This document shows, piece after piece, positions 34,992 to 45,098 of a stretch of DNA of 64,000 nt; the first letter of the stretch is position 1; each line of letters starts with the position of its first letter. The stretch is from Coniferiporia sulphurascens. Lineage: Eukaryota > Basidiomycota > Agaricomycetes > Hymenochaetales > Hymenochaetaceae. The DNA lies in assembly GCA_002794785.1 (NCBI GenBank), contig NBBA01000001.1, positions 558,001-622,000 of the forward strand, written 5' to 3'. The position numbers were made by a program, and so were the translations under genes. The notes under the pieces were generated by a model that saw nothing but the letters and a program-made list of their open reading frames with translations, did no database searches and was not told the DNA's origin.

Positions 34992-36001
34992 TAACGACTT
35001 GATGATGATGATGAAGGTTTATTAGGTGCCGTGTAAATACATATCTACTTAAGCGCCCCGGCCCCCGAAGGGGCCGGAACTAGAAGTTGTGATGGTAAAT
35101 TTAAAAAGAAGGGTTCCAGTCCTCACCGGTGAAAATCCTGCACTCCCGCGTATTCTCTCAACCCTGTTTCCGAAGCCGTGAGCGTCAGACAGACGCGATT
35201 CCTCTCTCCTTTGTAAACCGTCCCCCCCCAAAAAGATTCCGAAATTGTGCAGGCGGCCTGTCAAATTGCTGATTGAGGGCCTTGGAGTGGTGTGCCCATT
35301 CCCTAGTTAGGAGATTGGGCATCATTGTGGTGCGTGGATCCATCTCGGCAAACCTCTGCATATAATTGCTATGGAGAGCTGGGCTGGGCTGGCCTGTTAG
35401 GGTGGGTCACCTGCTGGTGCCCAAATCGTGGTGTGGGAAAGACCCCGCTGCGGTAGCGGGGGCCCGGTTGCGAAGTGGCGATCTGAATGGCTGTGTGGGT
35501 CGTGTGGGAAAAAGAGTCATGAGGGACCAGGTCAGAAATAAACAGTGGGAACATCGTCGGTGTCGCAGTTTCCTTCGGCCAAGGCAATGAAGGGACTGTC
35601 CCCTTACCCAATGTTTCAGAGTTTGAAGGCGTGCGTACGTCGCACTCAGCGGGTCATCGTCCTTGGTGTTTACGTTGTTGCCAGTCCAGTCATGACCCCT
35701 CCATGGGCAGTCAGTAGTTCTGGTGCAAGAGGCGGGCCACTCACACTTCCAACCACCAACCCCTTATTAGGGGGTCCGGTGGGGTAGGTGTTGGGGGGGT
35801 GGCAAGTCCCCACGCAATGAAGTCGGCATCTACCCCAGGACGTTAACATCATAGCCCCCCCAAGTGACCCCAGGGTATGGTCGGGGTAGTGCCTGCAAAC
35901 CACTCAGGCCCCCTTCCTTAGACGGATCCCCCCTCGCAGCACGCTCTCCAAAGGAGATGGTGGTGGTAAGAGGTCAAGAAGGGATGGACCATAACGACTT
36001 G
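34992..36001 (-). mobile_element. non-LTR (LINE- or SINE-like) insertion with 10-bp target-site duplication
   Basis: The 10-mer TAACGACTTG occurs at 34992-35001 and 35992-36001, exactly 1000 bp apart, as expected for a target-site duplication. Read on the minus strand the element ends CCTAATAAACCTTCATCATCATCATC directly before the repeat (AATAAA followed by a short ATC-type tail; the two parts abut), the mark of target-primed reverse transcription. The interior is GC-rich and unlike its flanks, with no recognisable reverse transcriptase. It is therefore a 5'-truncated LINE or a SINE. It splits the promoter side of copy C from copy B. Confidence 0.7.
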
Positions 36002-36070
36002 CTGCAGGGCCGGTCCTTTTGACGCGTGCTGTCACAGCAAGTCACATACTTAATCCGCCCGTCACAGAAA

Positions 36071-36076
36071 CACGTG
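36071..36076 (+). promoter_or_regulatory. single CACGTG box upstream of tRNase Z-like copy C
   Basis: AACACGTGAG, 51 bp before the ATG at 36127. The partner box seen upstream of copies A, B and D is not present; the retroelement ends only 70 bp further upstream. Confidence 0.45.
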
Positions 36077-36126
36077 AGAAGTTGAGTTCCAGCTCGGCTG
36101 CTTCAAGTCGTTCATCTGCAACGGCG

Positions 36127-38042
36127 ATGGCTGCAATGGCGGCGATGGCGAGTAGAGCGGTCCCGAAGCTCGCGAGCGTTGGTAGCATGTCCCTTACATT
36201 CCTGGGCACATCTGGCTTCGGCGGGTTTTCACGAACGCGTTCCGGTCCTGCAATCAGTCTCAACTTTCAGGCTCTCGACTCGGACGGCCCGGGGACGAGC
36301 ATGCGTAGTTGGCGTAGGTCTAATTCTACTCTCGTGTCCGCGTTTATTGATTGGGACTTTATTAACCATCACTGCTAGTCGTGGACTGTGGCGAAGGCAC
36401 TCGTCGCCAATTGGCTTGCGCAAGTAGCCCATATATTAGTGACAGCAGTGTTCGGAAGGTATTTCTGTCGCAATTGGATGGTGAGCGTTCCTCCTCTGAC
36501 AACTTTCTTCCACTGCAACACGCGCGTGTATGTGATCGTGTGCAATTTTAATTCGCCTTTTCTTCTTCCATAGTTGACCATTGTGCGGGCATTATACCAC
36601 TAATGACTAGTGTCATGAGCACCCGCTCAGTCAGCCGCGACGAGGAACTTAAGGTATATCCCCCTTTTCAAGTATCCCTCCTCCTCACAAAGATGGGGCA
36701 AATACGCTGGCTATCTAGTATTTTCTCAATGAGTCTGCGAGGCTTATTTTTTGTTGGAAATCCGGGATGAAAACTTTCAAGACTAAACTTTTGTGTTCAG
36801 CTACTACTCGAATTCTATGGTCCAATGGGCCTGCGCAAATTCATCCGTGACAGTTTAGGAGTAAACAACGTGCGGCTACGGGGTCTTTACAGGGTACACG
36901 AGCTAGCGACTCAATATGTGTACTCCCGACGCCAGTTGATGGACGGAATTACGAACGGGGATTTTGGATACAGTGCTGAAGAGGGCATTGAAAAGCATCC
37001 AAATGAGCTTCCAGGAGGTGATCTCGTCTGCAAATCCGGTCAGAGACAACTGTGGATGGACATCGTGCCCGATTCGCCACACATACGGGTTGATGCCGGC
37101 TCAAATGCAAAACGGGGTGCGTCTATCTCCCATCCGCTGTATCTTTCCGTCCGTCCTTCAGCCTTTCTGTTTTGTATCAGATGCTCATGAGTGAAACAGG
37201 GAAGGTTCTGGGTTTCGTTTTCACGGAGCGTAGTGCTCCGACGGGATGCCCTTCTCGCAAGATTGCTGTTTTGAGCAGCGCATCATATCCTACAGCCATG
37301 CGAAAAATAGCAATGGACGCGACAGTAATGGTACATGGTGTGAGAAATGCTCGGATTTCCCCAGAAATACTCGACCGTGGGAAGGGGCTACGTACAGTAG
37401 AAGGGAGGTCATCTGATCACTTATCCGAGGACGCTACAGTTGTATCGGGAATCAATCCGAGCGAACCCCCCTCCAAGGACTCCATCGATGCAGTCTCTTC
37501 TGTTACAAATCCCGACGACCTTCAGGACACACAGGTTTTAGAGTCTTCAGCCAGAACCGTGGGGTCTTCAGATTCCTTGTCTCGTCTCGAAAACAATAAC
37601 GTGGAAGAGCCGAAATTGTACTCAGCGGCCAGCCTCCGCTCGCACGCTGCACGTCAAGGCTATGCTACTCCAGACATGGTGGGCGAGTTTGCTCGCTCTG
37701 CTCGCGCGCGCCAGGTCATTCTCAACCAGTTTATCCCAAGGTGCGTCTACTCGCCGCTGCTTTACCCGTCTCGCTAACATCGCCCCACCACTCCTTTCTG
37801 GTGCGCGTTATTCGCACAGGTTTGCGGACCCCCGTAGATCCCACCGCTTGTTGACATCGCAGGACGACCCACCCTCGCTACGTATGCGCGTAATGGCTGA
37901 TATCGAGCAACAAGCAATAAAGGCATTTGGCGGACATCAAGTAACCGCTGCGACTGACCTGCTTGTTATCCCGGTGGAGCCGGAGTCTCCGCCTGAGTCT
38001 GCGGAGACGGAGGTTCCTGTGAATACAGAAGAACAGGTATGA
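36127..38042 (+). CDS. tRNase Z (ELAC)-like protein, predicted inactive, copy C
   Basis: Six exons: 36127-36313, 36379-36480, 36574-36653, 36801-37116, 37200-37740 and 37820-38042; 482 residues, intact. ATG 36127 is chosen because it opens the frame; the downstream ATGs at 36136 and 36145 are also possible. Blocks: MSLTLFGT-like LTFLGTSGFGGFSRTR, LVDCGEGTRRQ, LLLEFYGPMGLRKFI, KHPNELPGGDL, RVDAGSNAKRGKVLGFVFTE, KIAVLSSASY, ATVMVHGVRNARISPE, ATPDMVGEFARSARARQ and MADIEQQAIKAFGG. HxHxDH is SQLDVDHC; GDT is SSA, HEAT is HGVR and HST is YAT. The insert before ATPDMVG is Ser/Asp/Glu-rich. The interior introns sit at the same codons as in the other three copies. Confidence 0.85.
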
Positions 38043-38316
38043 GCCTGTGATCGAATGTCGGCGAAGGATAGTGCACTGTATATCTCGTTGCTGGCGCGAG
38101 CGCTGGATTTATTTTATTGCCGATGCTGACATGTTAAACAATGTTCATTCTTCTCATTTTCGGAATCATGTCTCGAGCCTCGACGAGAATGTAATCTTAC
38201 GTATGTATTAGCTATCGTTGTACATCTAGTGCTGTATAGTAAGAGTCGTTGGTGCTTCCACTAGACGTAGCCATTCCGAATCTGGGCCGGCCGGCTAACG
38301 CGTTCTAAGCGCGGGT

Positions 38317-38346
38317 CACGTGCTTACGTACTCACTATATCACGTG
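38317..38346 (+). promoter_or_regulatory. paired CACGTG boxes upstream of tRNase Z-like copy D
   Basis: CACGTG at 38317-38322 (GGTCACGTGC) and 38341-38346 (TATCACGTGA), 24 bp apart; the second lies 65 bp before the ATG at 38411. This is the same geometry as copy A. Confidence 0.55.
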
Positions 38347-38410
38347 AAGGAGCCGAGGCCGACGCGGCGGCGCACGAAAACTCCCGCAACTCGTCTTCAT
38401 CCGCAAAGGG

Positions 38411-40328
38411 ATGGCGAGTATGGTGAAGCCTATGCTTCCGCGTTCGAAATACCTATCTCTGACCTTCCTAGGTACGTCGGGTGTGGGCGGGCCGTCATCC
38501 TCGCGCGCTGGCGCTGCGATCAGCATTAACATGGGGAACGAGTCTAATAAAAACATGCAACACTGGTGTGAGTCTGGCCGTTCCACTTCCGCTCTCAACG
38601 TTCAATCTGACTGCTGTCGAAATCCACAAAAAAAACAGTGGTAAACTGCGGTGAAGGCACTCGTCGGCAGTTAGCCCGTGCATCTCACCCCACCATCGGT
38701 GTCCGCAATGTCCGGAAGGTCTTCCTGTCGCAAGTCAACAGTGTGTGTCCCTTTCCTCTAACAAGTCCTTTTCCTACCCTATAGACGAGGGTGTATGGAG
38801 CTGACTCTCGTTTCTTCTTTCTTTCCTTCTTTCTTTCTTTCTTTCATTCCTCCCGCAGTGCGCCAATGCATGGGCATCATTCCACTAATGGCCAATATCA
38901 TGAACTCTCACTTCACCGGCAAGGAAAACGAGGTGCGTTTTTTCTCCCTTCGCGGTGTCCGCTCAGAGATGGGGTATGCCAATCGGACATCTGGTTCCAG
39001 CGTGACGAATTTGCAAGATGTCATCTATCTTTCGTCCGGAATTTAGAATGAAGAGTCTGTCTCTAAGTGCTCATTTCTAGCTGCTATTGGAGTTATATGG
39101 TCTAGCGGGACTGCGTAAATTCATTCAAGATAGCCTAGAAGTAAATGACGTACGCCTGAGCGGCAATTACATGGTGCACGAGCTGCATCCGGCGACCGAC
39201 CTCGAATACGAGCAGAAACTGTCGAATTTCGATAAAGCAGCCAAGGCTTGGCGGGACAAAAGCAGGAAAAAGAGCAAGCATCCAAACGAGATTTTCGGAA
39301 AGGATCTAGCATGTAAAAACGAAAATGGCCGTTTGTGGCTCGATATCGTGCCAGACTCGCCAGATTTACGTGTCGATGCATGTCTGGGCAGGATGCAGAG
39401 TGCGTTCATCTTGTCTACTTCTTCTAGTTGTGCCAATGCATTTGATCTCATGTCTACATTTCTTCATTGTACTCGTAGAAGAAGGTCTGGCATTTGTTTT
39501 TACGGAGCGTCGGCCTAAGGGAGACGGCGCTTCGTTAAATTACGCCACCCGCAAGATCGTCATTCTCGGCAGCACGATGTATCCGCCGGCAATACGGAAC
39601 GTGGCTATGGATGCATCAGTGTTAGTTCACGGTATGCAGAATGCACTGATCCCTCCCGAGGTGCTGAGTTCTGCAAAAGAGTCGCACACGACTTTAAAAG
39701 ATCCAGTTGAACGTCAGTCCGGGGATGCCTCCACTGTAACAGAAGCCAGGGTCAATGAAATACATCTTCGGGACGTAGCGAATGCGAAACCTGTCGCTGC
39801 TATCCTGAACGGCAATTGCGACACGCAAACTGCTAAATCTACGACTAAAATTACAGAACCTTCAGATTCTTCAACCTTTTCAAAGAGTAGCTCCAAGAAT
39901 CCGGGATTGCGTTCAACGGCCCTAGATGCCGTTTACTCTGGCTACGTTACTCCAGATATTGTGGGCAAATTCGCTCGCTCCGTCCGCGCGCGCCGGCTCT
40001 ACATCAACCAGTTCAGTCCGAAGTACGTCATACTACTATTAAATCACTCGTCCTGCAAATTCCGCCCCCCTTTCTTTCATCTTATTAATCTACGTGTCCT
40101 CTACATAGCTTTCAGTGCCCCGAACCGTTATCCACTACAAACAGCTTAGAAAATAGCCATGTAAACCTTCGTCGTTCGCTCATAATGGCCGAGATCGAAC
40201 GCCAGGCGACAGAAACTTTTAGAAGCTGCCCGGCCATCGCAGCACACGACCTGCTCGTCGTCCCCGTGCTCCCGGGGAAGCAGGTTGCGCCTGTGGGGAG
40301 CACTGGGAATACTAAAGCATCCGCATAA
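38411..40328 (+). CDS. tRNase Z (ELAC)-like protein, predicted inactive, copy D
   Basis: Six exons: 38411-38567, 38639-38740, 38859-38932, 39081-39399, 39479-40022 and 40109-40328; 471 residues, intact. Blocks: LTFLGTSGVGGPSSSR, LVNCGEGTRRQLARA, LLLELYGLAGLRKFI, KHPNEIFGKDL, LAFVFTERRP, KIVILGSTMYPPAI, ASVLVHGMQNALIPPE, VTPDIVGKFARSVRARRL and MAEIERQATETF. This is the most degenerate active-site motif: HxHxDH is SQVNMRQC; GDT is GST, HEAT is HGMQ and HST is YVT. Intron 2 (38741-38858) carries a (TTTC)n tract. It is the last member of the array, all on the plus strand. Confidence 0.85.
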
Positions 40329-40774
40329 AGTTGTGGCTAGGTGTCGGTGTTAAGTGGAAGGTCAATTGTTAAGAACCACTTTGGAAATGGCCATCAATTG
40401 AGCACGAGCTCTGAATTAATTTACTGTATTTTCCGACTATTCTTATCAAAATATACATAATTATCTCCGATCTCTAAGACTGTGCCCCGAATTTCCTTAC
40501 ATATGAGGAGCACTCGCTACTGAGCACTCGCGGGAGACAGCCCACATCTGGAGCTTAACGGATCCCACACGTTCACAGATCGCAGTCGCGCCCTCATCCT
40601 AATACCTCTGGCGCTACACTTCAGTAAGCTTGATCTATGAAGTTGTCTAGGCCAGGTCAGCTTGAAGCGCGGAACCCGGCGAGACCGGTCTGCCGTAGCA
40701 CGGGGATGGAACAATCTGAGCACAGAGAAAGGATGGGTGCGGTGCGAAAACCCAAGGAAAGAGTGGAGAGGGTA
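40329..40774. other. intergenic after the tRNase Z-like array
   Basis: No gene seen. Confidence 0.5.
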
Positions 40775-40776
40775 TA

Positions 40777-40954
40777 CGGTCGAACCTCTTGACTTGAATC
40801 TCCCTCTATTTGCATAACCTCATGTTTTGCATAGGAGTTTGTGTCCACCAAGTCGTCCAATATAATAAAGCCATGCCCCTTTAATTGCATAACCCCGTGA
40901 ACTGCATATAAAAACCCTTCCACCAATCTCCATCCAAATCGAGGGGTTCGACTG
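40777..40954. mobile_element. pogo-type MITE
   Basis: A 178-bp element. The left end CGGTCGAACCTCTTGACTTG and the inverted right end CAGTCGAACCCCTCGATTTG form imperfect terminal inverted repeats, flanked by TA on both sides (40775-40776 and 40955-40956). CAGTCGAACC ends with a TA target are typical of pogo/Tigger elements (Tc1/mariner superfamily). Inside are two related words, TTTGCATAACCTCATG (about 40809) and ATTGCATAACCCCGTG (about 40884). It is too short to encode a transposase and so is non-autonomous. Confidence 0.7.
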
Positions 40955-41322
40955 TAATGTATAACAGGCTATGCTTTCTCAGGTATCGACGTTCCGGGAG
41001 CCGTTAGACACTTCGCGAGAAACAAGAAACCCGACAGGAAGCATCAATTCGCAGCCTTCAGGTGGTATCGCCTTCCGCTTGATCGTGACGGGACACCCCC
41101 GAAGCAGATCAGGCGTCGATTTGATCTGATAGAATCCGCCCAGTCTAGACACAGGGGTCACGGTAAAGCGATGAATCATTTCGGACGCAGCCAGCATAAT
41201 TGTTCCAGAAGTTCCTCCTTTAAGTCGCGAGTGGATGGGATGTGCCAAAAAGCCAAACTGTGCATAGACAGGAGTATTCTGCATGGCCATTGTTCGCTAG
41301 TATTTTTTGTACATGATCAACT
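40955..41322. other. intergenic 3' of cytosine deaminase
   Basis: A minus-strand frame of 103 residues (40979-41290, contains GFYQIKSTPDLLRG) is open but unrecognised; it may be chance or a relic. Confidence 0.35.
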
Positions 41323-41970
41323 TTACGGCTCCCCGATGTCTTCATTCCACTCCTGACAAACGCAATCCAGTTTATTGGGATCCATTGAAACAGACGCAAA
41401 CAAGGAATAAACTTGCCTCGGGATGTTCCTCTATGAACTTGGCCATCAAGTCCTTGCACTCTTGATTGTCAACAACAACGACCTCGACGCCCCGCGATCG
41501 CAGATATTCCTCGCCGCCTACGAAATTAGCGTTTTCGCCGATTACTACACGGGGGATGTTGTAGAGAAGGATTGCACCGGTGCACATGTCGCACGGGCTA
41601 TGAACAATTCAGCCTTCTTTTCGTGCGCCGGTAAGGCGGTGAAGACTTACCTGAGAGTGGTGTACTACGAAAGTTTGATGGTATGAAGTTAGCACTGGTT
41701 AAAAGCGATGCATAAATGGCGCACAATTGTCGAGTTCCGGTAGACGCTCGCCTTCAATCTTCCTGCCTGCTCAAGGGCAGCTGTCTCTCCATGAAGAATG
41801 GCAGAGCTCTTCTGGACGCGCTGATTGTGTGAGGCGCTGAGGACTTCCACCACACCGTTCACATTCGCCAGGATGGAGGAACCAATCGGTACACCGCCTT
41901 CACTTGCGCTCTTTTTGGCTTGTTCAATAGCAAGACTGAGCCCATATGCATCGTCGAACTTCGCGTCCAT
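41323..41970 (-). CDS. FCY1: cytosine deaminase (Fcy1 type)
   Basis: Zinc-dependent deamination of cytosine to uracil in pyrimidine salvage. Exons on the minus strand: 41970-41725, 41664-41651 (14 bp), 41597-41417 and 41352-41323; 156 residues, against 158 in yeast Fcy1. Motifs: KSASEGGVPIGSSIL, HNQRVQKSSAILHGETAAL (His and catalytic Glu of HxE), YTTLS, PCDMCTGAILLYNIPRVVIG (the two zinc Cys), EYLRSRGVEVVVVDN and the terminal EWNEDIGEP. The 14-bp exon encodes YTTLS and is needed to bridge STI to PCDMC. The last intron (41416-41353) is of the GC-AG type (GCAAGT). All active-site residues are present, so the enzyme should be functional. Confidence 0.93.
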
Positions 41971-42917
41971 AGTTCAGAGCCGCGGTGGTTGTGGCAAGAA
42001 ATTTTCGGACTTCACGCCGCTATCGACCGATACCTAGATGCCAGTGGCCGCCGACCTTATCACCCCGGATAAATTTCTGTCATTTTGGGGGCCTGATTAT
42101 TTTTCATTTACCGGACGATAATCATGGGACAAGTTCTGGATCGGAACGAAGTGTCCATGCAACATGCTTACAAGGCGGCCAGTACATGATAAATAAACCG
42201 ACCCCAGGGTTGCAGAGGAATGTCATTACGTAACCCCAAAAATGCTACTGCGAGGCTCCCGACAAGTACTTTCGTCAACTACACTCATGTTCGCCTCAAT
42301 CGCTTCTCAGTTTTTTTGTATTTCACTTCATTTTTTCGTTCTGATGCGATTGTCGTATCAGTATCCTCCGAATACTGTGGTCATAAGTCGCATTTTCGTG
42401 ACGACACTTGTCGAGGCTGTGATACTCGCGCTTACACCGCCCCTTCATCAAGTTCGTCCCCTTTTTTCATAGCACGGGAACATCTACGTTCTCCAGAGGC
42501 CTTCTGAGGTGCTTCCTTTTCCCCCACCCAACAGTTTCTGCAGTGCCTTCTTGATGTTCTGCGACCTCACGCTCCATAGCTTTAGTTGGATAAGTACACC
42601 TGCTTATCTCCAGCGTTGGACGTCGCTATTCAATTCACGATTGCATAAGCACTGCCTCACACCCACGAATCCCCCTTATGGGTGTTATGGGGCTTTAGAC
42701 GTACTACGGCCTTTCTGAGAGTTTCAATTCAAAGGACTTCTTCCTATTTTCATCCGGATGCTGCGGATGTATAAGGGCAAGACCGGTGGTATGTTACAGT
42801 TATCCAACGTCCGTGTGGAATCAGCGCCATACACACCACAGTGACCTGGCGACAGCTTCACGTCCGCATTTTTCTTGCGATTCTCTCTGAACTACTGGGG
42901 CAAAAGCAAACTTCCCA
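41971..42917. other. intergenic, divergent promoters of FCY1 and the first helical-domain gene
   Basis: No gene seen on either strand that can be supported. Confidence 0.5.
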
Positions 42918-43807
42918 ATGCCGACCCTAGCGGGGAGGCTGAAGAACGCCCTTCGGCCTCCTCCCAGAGCCGCCCATGATGACTTGTCCGAACCAGACGA
43001 GTCAGCATCGGCTAACAGAAGGAAGAAACGAAAAAAGAAAATTATGCACGCGATTCCTGTCGTCCTTGAAGAGACGATGGACCTCCTAAATGAAAGTTCC
43101 GATTTTTGTCCACCTTTAAAGAGCGCCGTCGGAGGTCTGAGTCACATTGTCGCAATTGTAAAGGTGATTGATTTTATTTCCCTCTGGAGGCCGTACCGTT
43201 TCCTTCCCTTTCTAACGCACTCGTTTCTGACAAAAGACGATGAACGGAAACAAAGAGGATGCACAACGGTTGTTCCAGAAAGCAGACAGCCTCCTTAGTC
43301 TCCTCTCAGACAACATCCCTGATTGCACCAAAATTCATCCAGACATGCTCAAAGCTGTCGTAAGGTTGGATAGACAAGTGATAATGCTTTTTTTTTCGAA
43401 CAACGATTACTAACCCTGTCGGTGCTGTGGATTTTAACAGCGAGCTGGCACGGGTCTGTCAAGAAGCGGACCAACTTCCGAAAAAGCATCCCGTTGTCCG
43501 TTTTTTTAAGACAAAGAGTGAGGGAGACGAACTGCGTGTCCTCCGAGAACAGCTTGACGATGCTGTAACCCACTTTATGGTCGGTTTAGTTATCTCAAGT
43601 CTGACTACTTCCTTACTGATGTTCTACCTTTTTAAACAGCTTGCATCTGTTGTCCGTGCTGCGCTCAACCATCCTACGATTGCTGACCAGACAAATACTT
43701 CATATTCTGGTCAATCTATGCAAATTTCACCTGCCGCGCTTCCTCACGCAGACATTCAAAAGCTCATTTCTTGCCTCATTGCGTCATCTTTTAATACCTT
43801 GTACTAG
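42918..43807 (+). CDS. small helical protein resembling fungal MLKL-like/HeLo-like N-terminal domain, copy 1
   Basis: Exons 42918-43163, 43237-43373, 43441-43579 and 43640-43807 give 229 residues. After a basic patch (NRRKKRKKK) comes a predicted all-helical domain: HAIPVVLEETMDLLNESSDF, CPPLKSAVGGLSHIVAIVK, LSDNIPDCTKIHPDML, SELARVCQEADQL, VVRFFKTKSEGDELRVLREQ and LDDAVTHFM. The PPLKSAxGGL core and the FFK...LRxLREQLDD helix match the four-helix domain found at the N-terminus of many agaric proteins, related by fold to MLKL and HeLo cell-death domains. There is no NTPase, kinase or repeat domain. The join from exon 2 to exon 3 needs a donor at 43374 that reads ACAAGT instead of GCAAGT (copy 2), so normal splicing may fail. 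An alternative, GT at 43378 with acceptor at 43444, stays in frame. Function is not known; assignment is by pattern. Confidence 0.6.
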
Positions 43808-44036
43808 GGCTCCTCTGCCAACCTCGCAGATCTAAAATCGGTCGCGTCTTTGGGCGCGGTTGGTAGTGTACCCTGCATTTTGCTTTGTGTTGTTTTTCAT
43901 ATTTATTCTCTTCTTCCTCTCGCATCACCCGATCGTCGATAGACGTCCCCCCCCCCTTCTTAACCCCTCGATATTCTGATCTTACGGACTTTCGCATTTA
44001 TACAATGTTGGGTATTCATGTAGGTAAATGCTCCTT
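43808..44036. other. intergenic
   Basis: No gene seen; it contains a C-rich tract (about 43947-43960). Confidence 0.4.
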
Positions 44037-44143
44037 CTATCCTTAGTTGTCGGGGGCGGGGTCCCACGGCGGGGGGGTCCTGGGCTGGGGTCGTGGCTGG
44101 GTCCCCGCCGCCGTGGGACCCCGCCGCCGACAACTAGGGATAG
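44037..44143. repeat. GC-rich fold-back (hairpin) element
   Basis: Two arms of about 36 bp (CTATCC-TTAGTTGTCGG-GGGCGGGGTCCCACGGCGG and its near-perfect reverse complement ending at 44143) flank a G-rich loop of about 30 bp. Only one or two mismatches are visible in the arms. The sharp GC contrast with the AT-rich flanks suggests a small fold-back transposon or MITE; no clear target duplication is seen. Confidence 0.7.
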
Positions 44144-45098
44144 AGGGTGCGCTAGATAAATAACTTAGATTGTATAAATATGGAGGTTTTATATACCTGG
44201 GTACAACCCATTTTTCTCAGTAATTGCTGGAGATCATCGTGAGCACTCCGAGGTAATCAAGGCGGTCGAATCAAAGTGTAATGCTAGATCTTGTGGTGTC
44301 CACACGACCCATGTTCTTCCGTTCAATCCGTTCAATGGCATCCAATCGTTGATTCCACGACCAAAGAAAATTATTATCAGTACATACAGTATTCAGGATA
44401 TATCAGACCTTGCAGAACTACCACTACCTACCGGGACCTGAGCCTCGGGAAGTCGTCCCGGGGAATTGTGACAACATTGATGCAGCGTAGGAGTTCTAAA
44501 GCACACACGCACTTCAGTAAACTCAGAAATAAAAAGAAATACGAAAGTTGTGAATCCAAGGTTTAGTCGTTGTATTTACTGATGTGTTGTGGCTCATGTG
44601 GTAATGACGAAGCAAACGGCCCGGGCATTACCGAAAGACACTACGTGCGGTGCGTCCATCACAACGTCTGCCAGGCTGGACGCACTGCCGCCACACCTGT
44701 GCTGTTGGAATTCGGCAATCACCGGTTCAACCCGGGATAACGAATTGAACATGTGCTGCTACTTTGTGTACTGCCCTCAGGACGAAATCTGCCAGCGTGG
44801 ATAGCTGGTTCTGATTGCACCATCTCTTGCTCATATCTGTATATGATCACTGCCGAATGGGGTCCCCTAACTGCAAACTCCAGCACGACCTTGGGTAGGA
44901 AAACTTTGAGTGTTTCATTAATGTTATTTTTGTTCGTGTCATTTAGGTATAAAGTCCGGCCATGCTCGAGGCACCCACCCATCATTGGGGAAGTGCCTCT
45001 GCCCTAGCTACAGTTTCTGTACGTGTATTCTCTGCTATTTCTGGGATACTACTAGCATTGGTTGGCTATAAGCCTGACTCGGAGGGGGGGTGTGACTC
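44144..45098. other. intergenic between the two helical-domain genes
   Basis: No supported gene. Confidence 0.45.

Noticed and set aside
35049..35600. ORFs within the 1-kb retroelement copy
   Set aside because: Short, in both directions and without reverse transcriptase or nuclease motifs.
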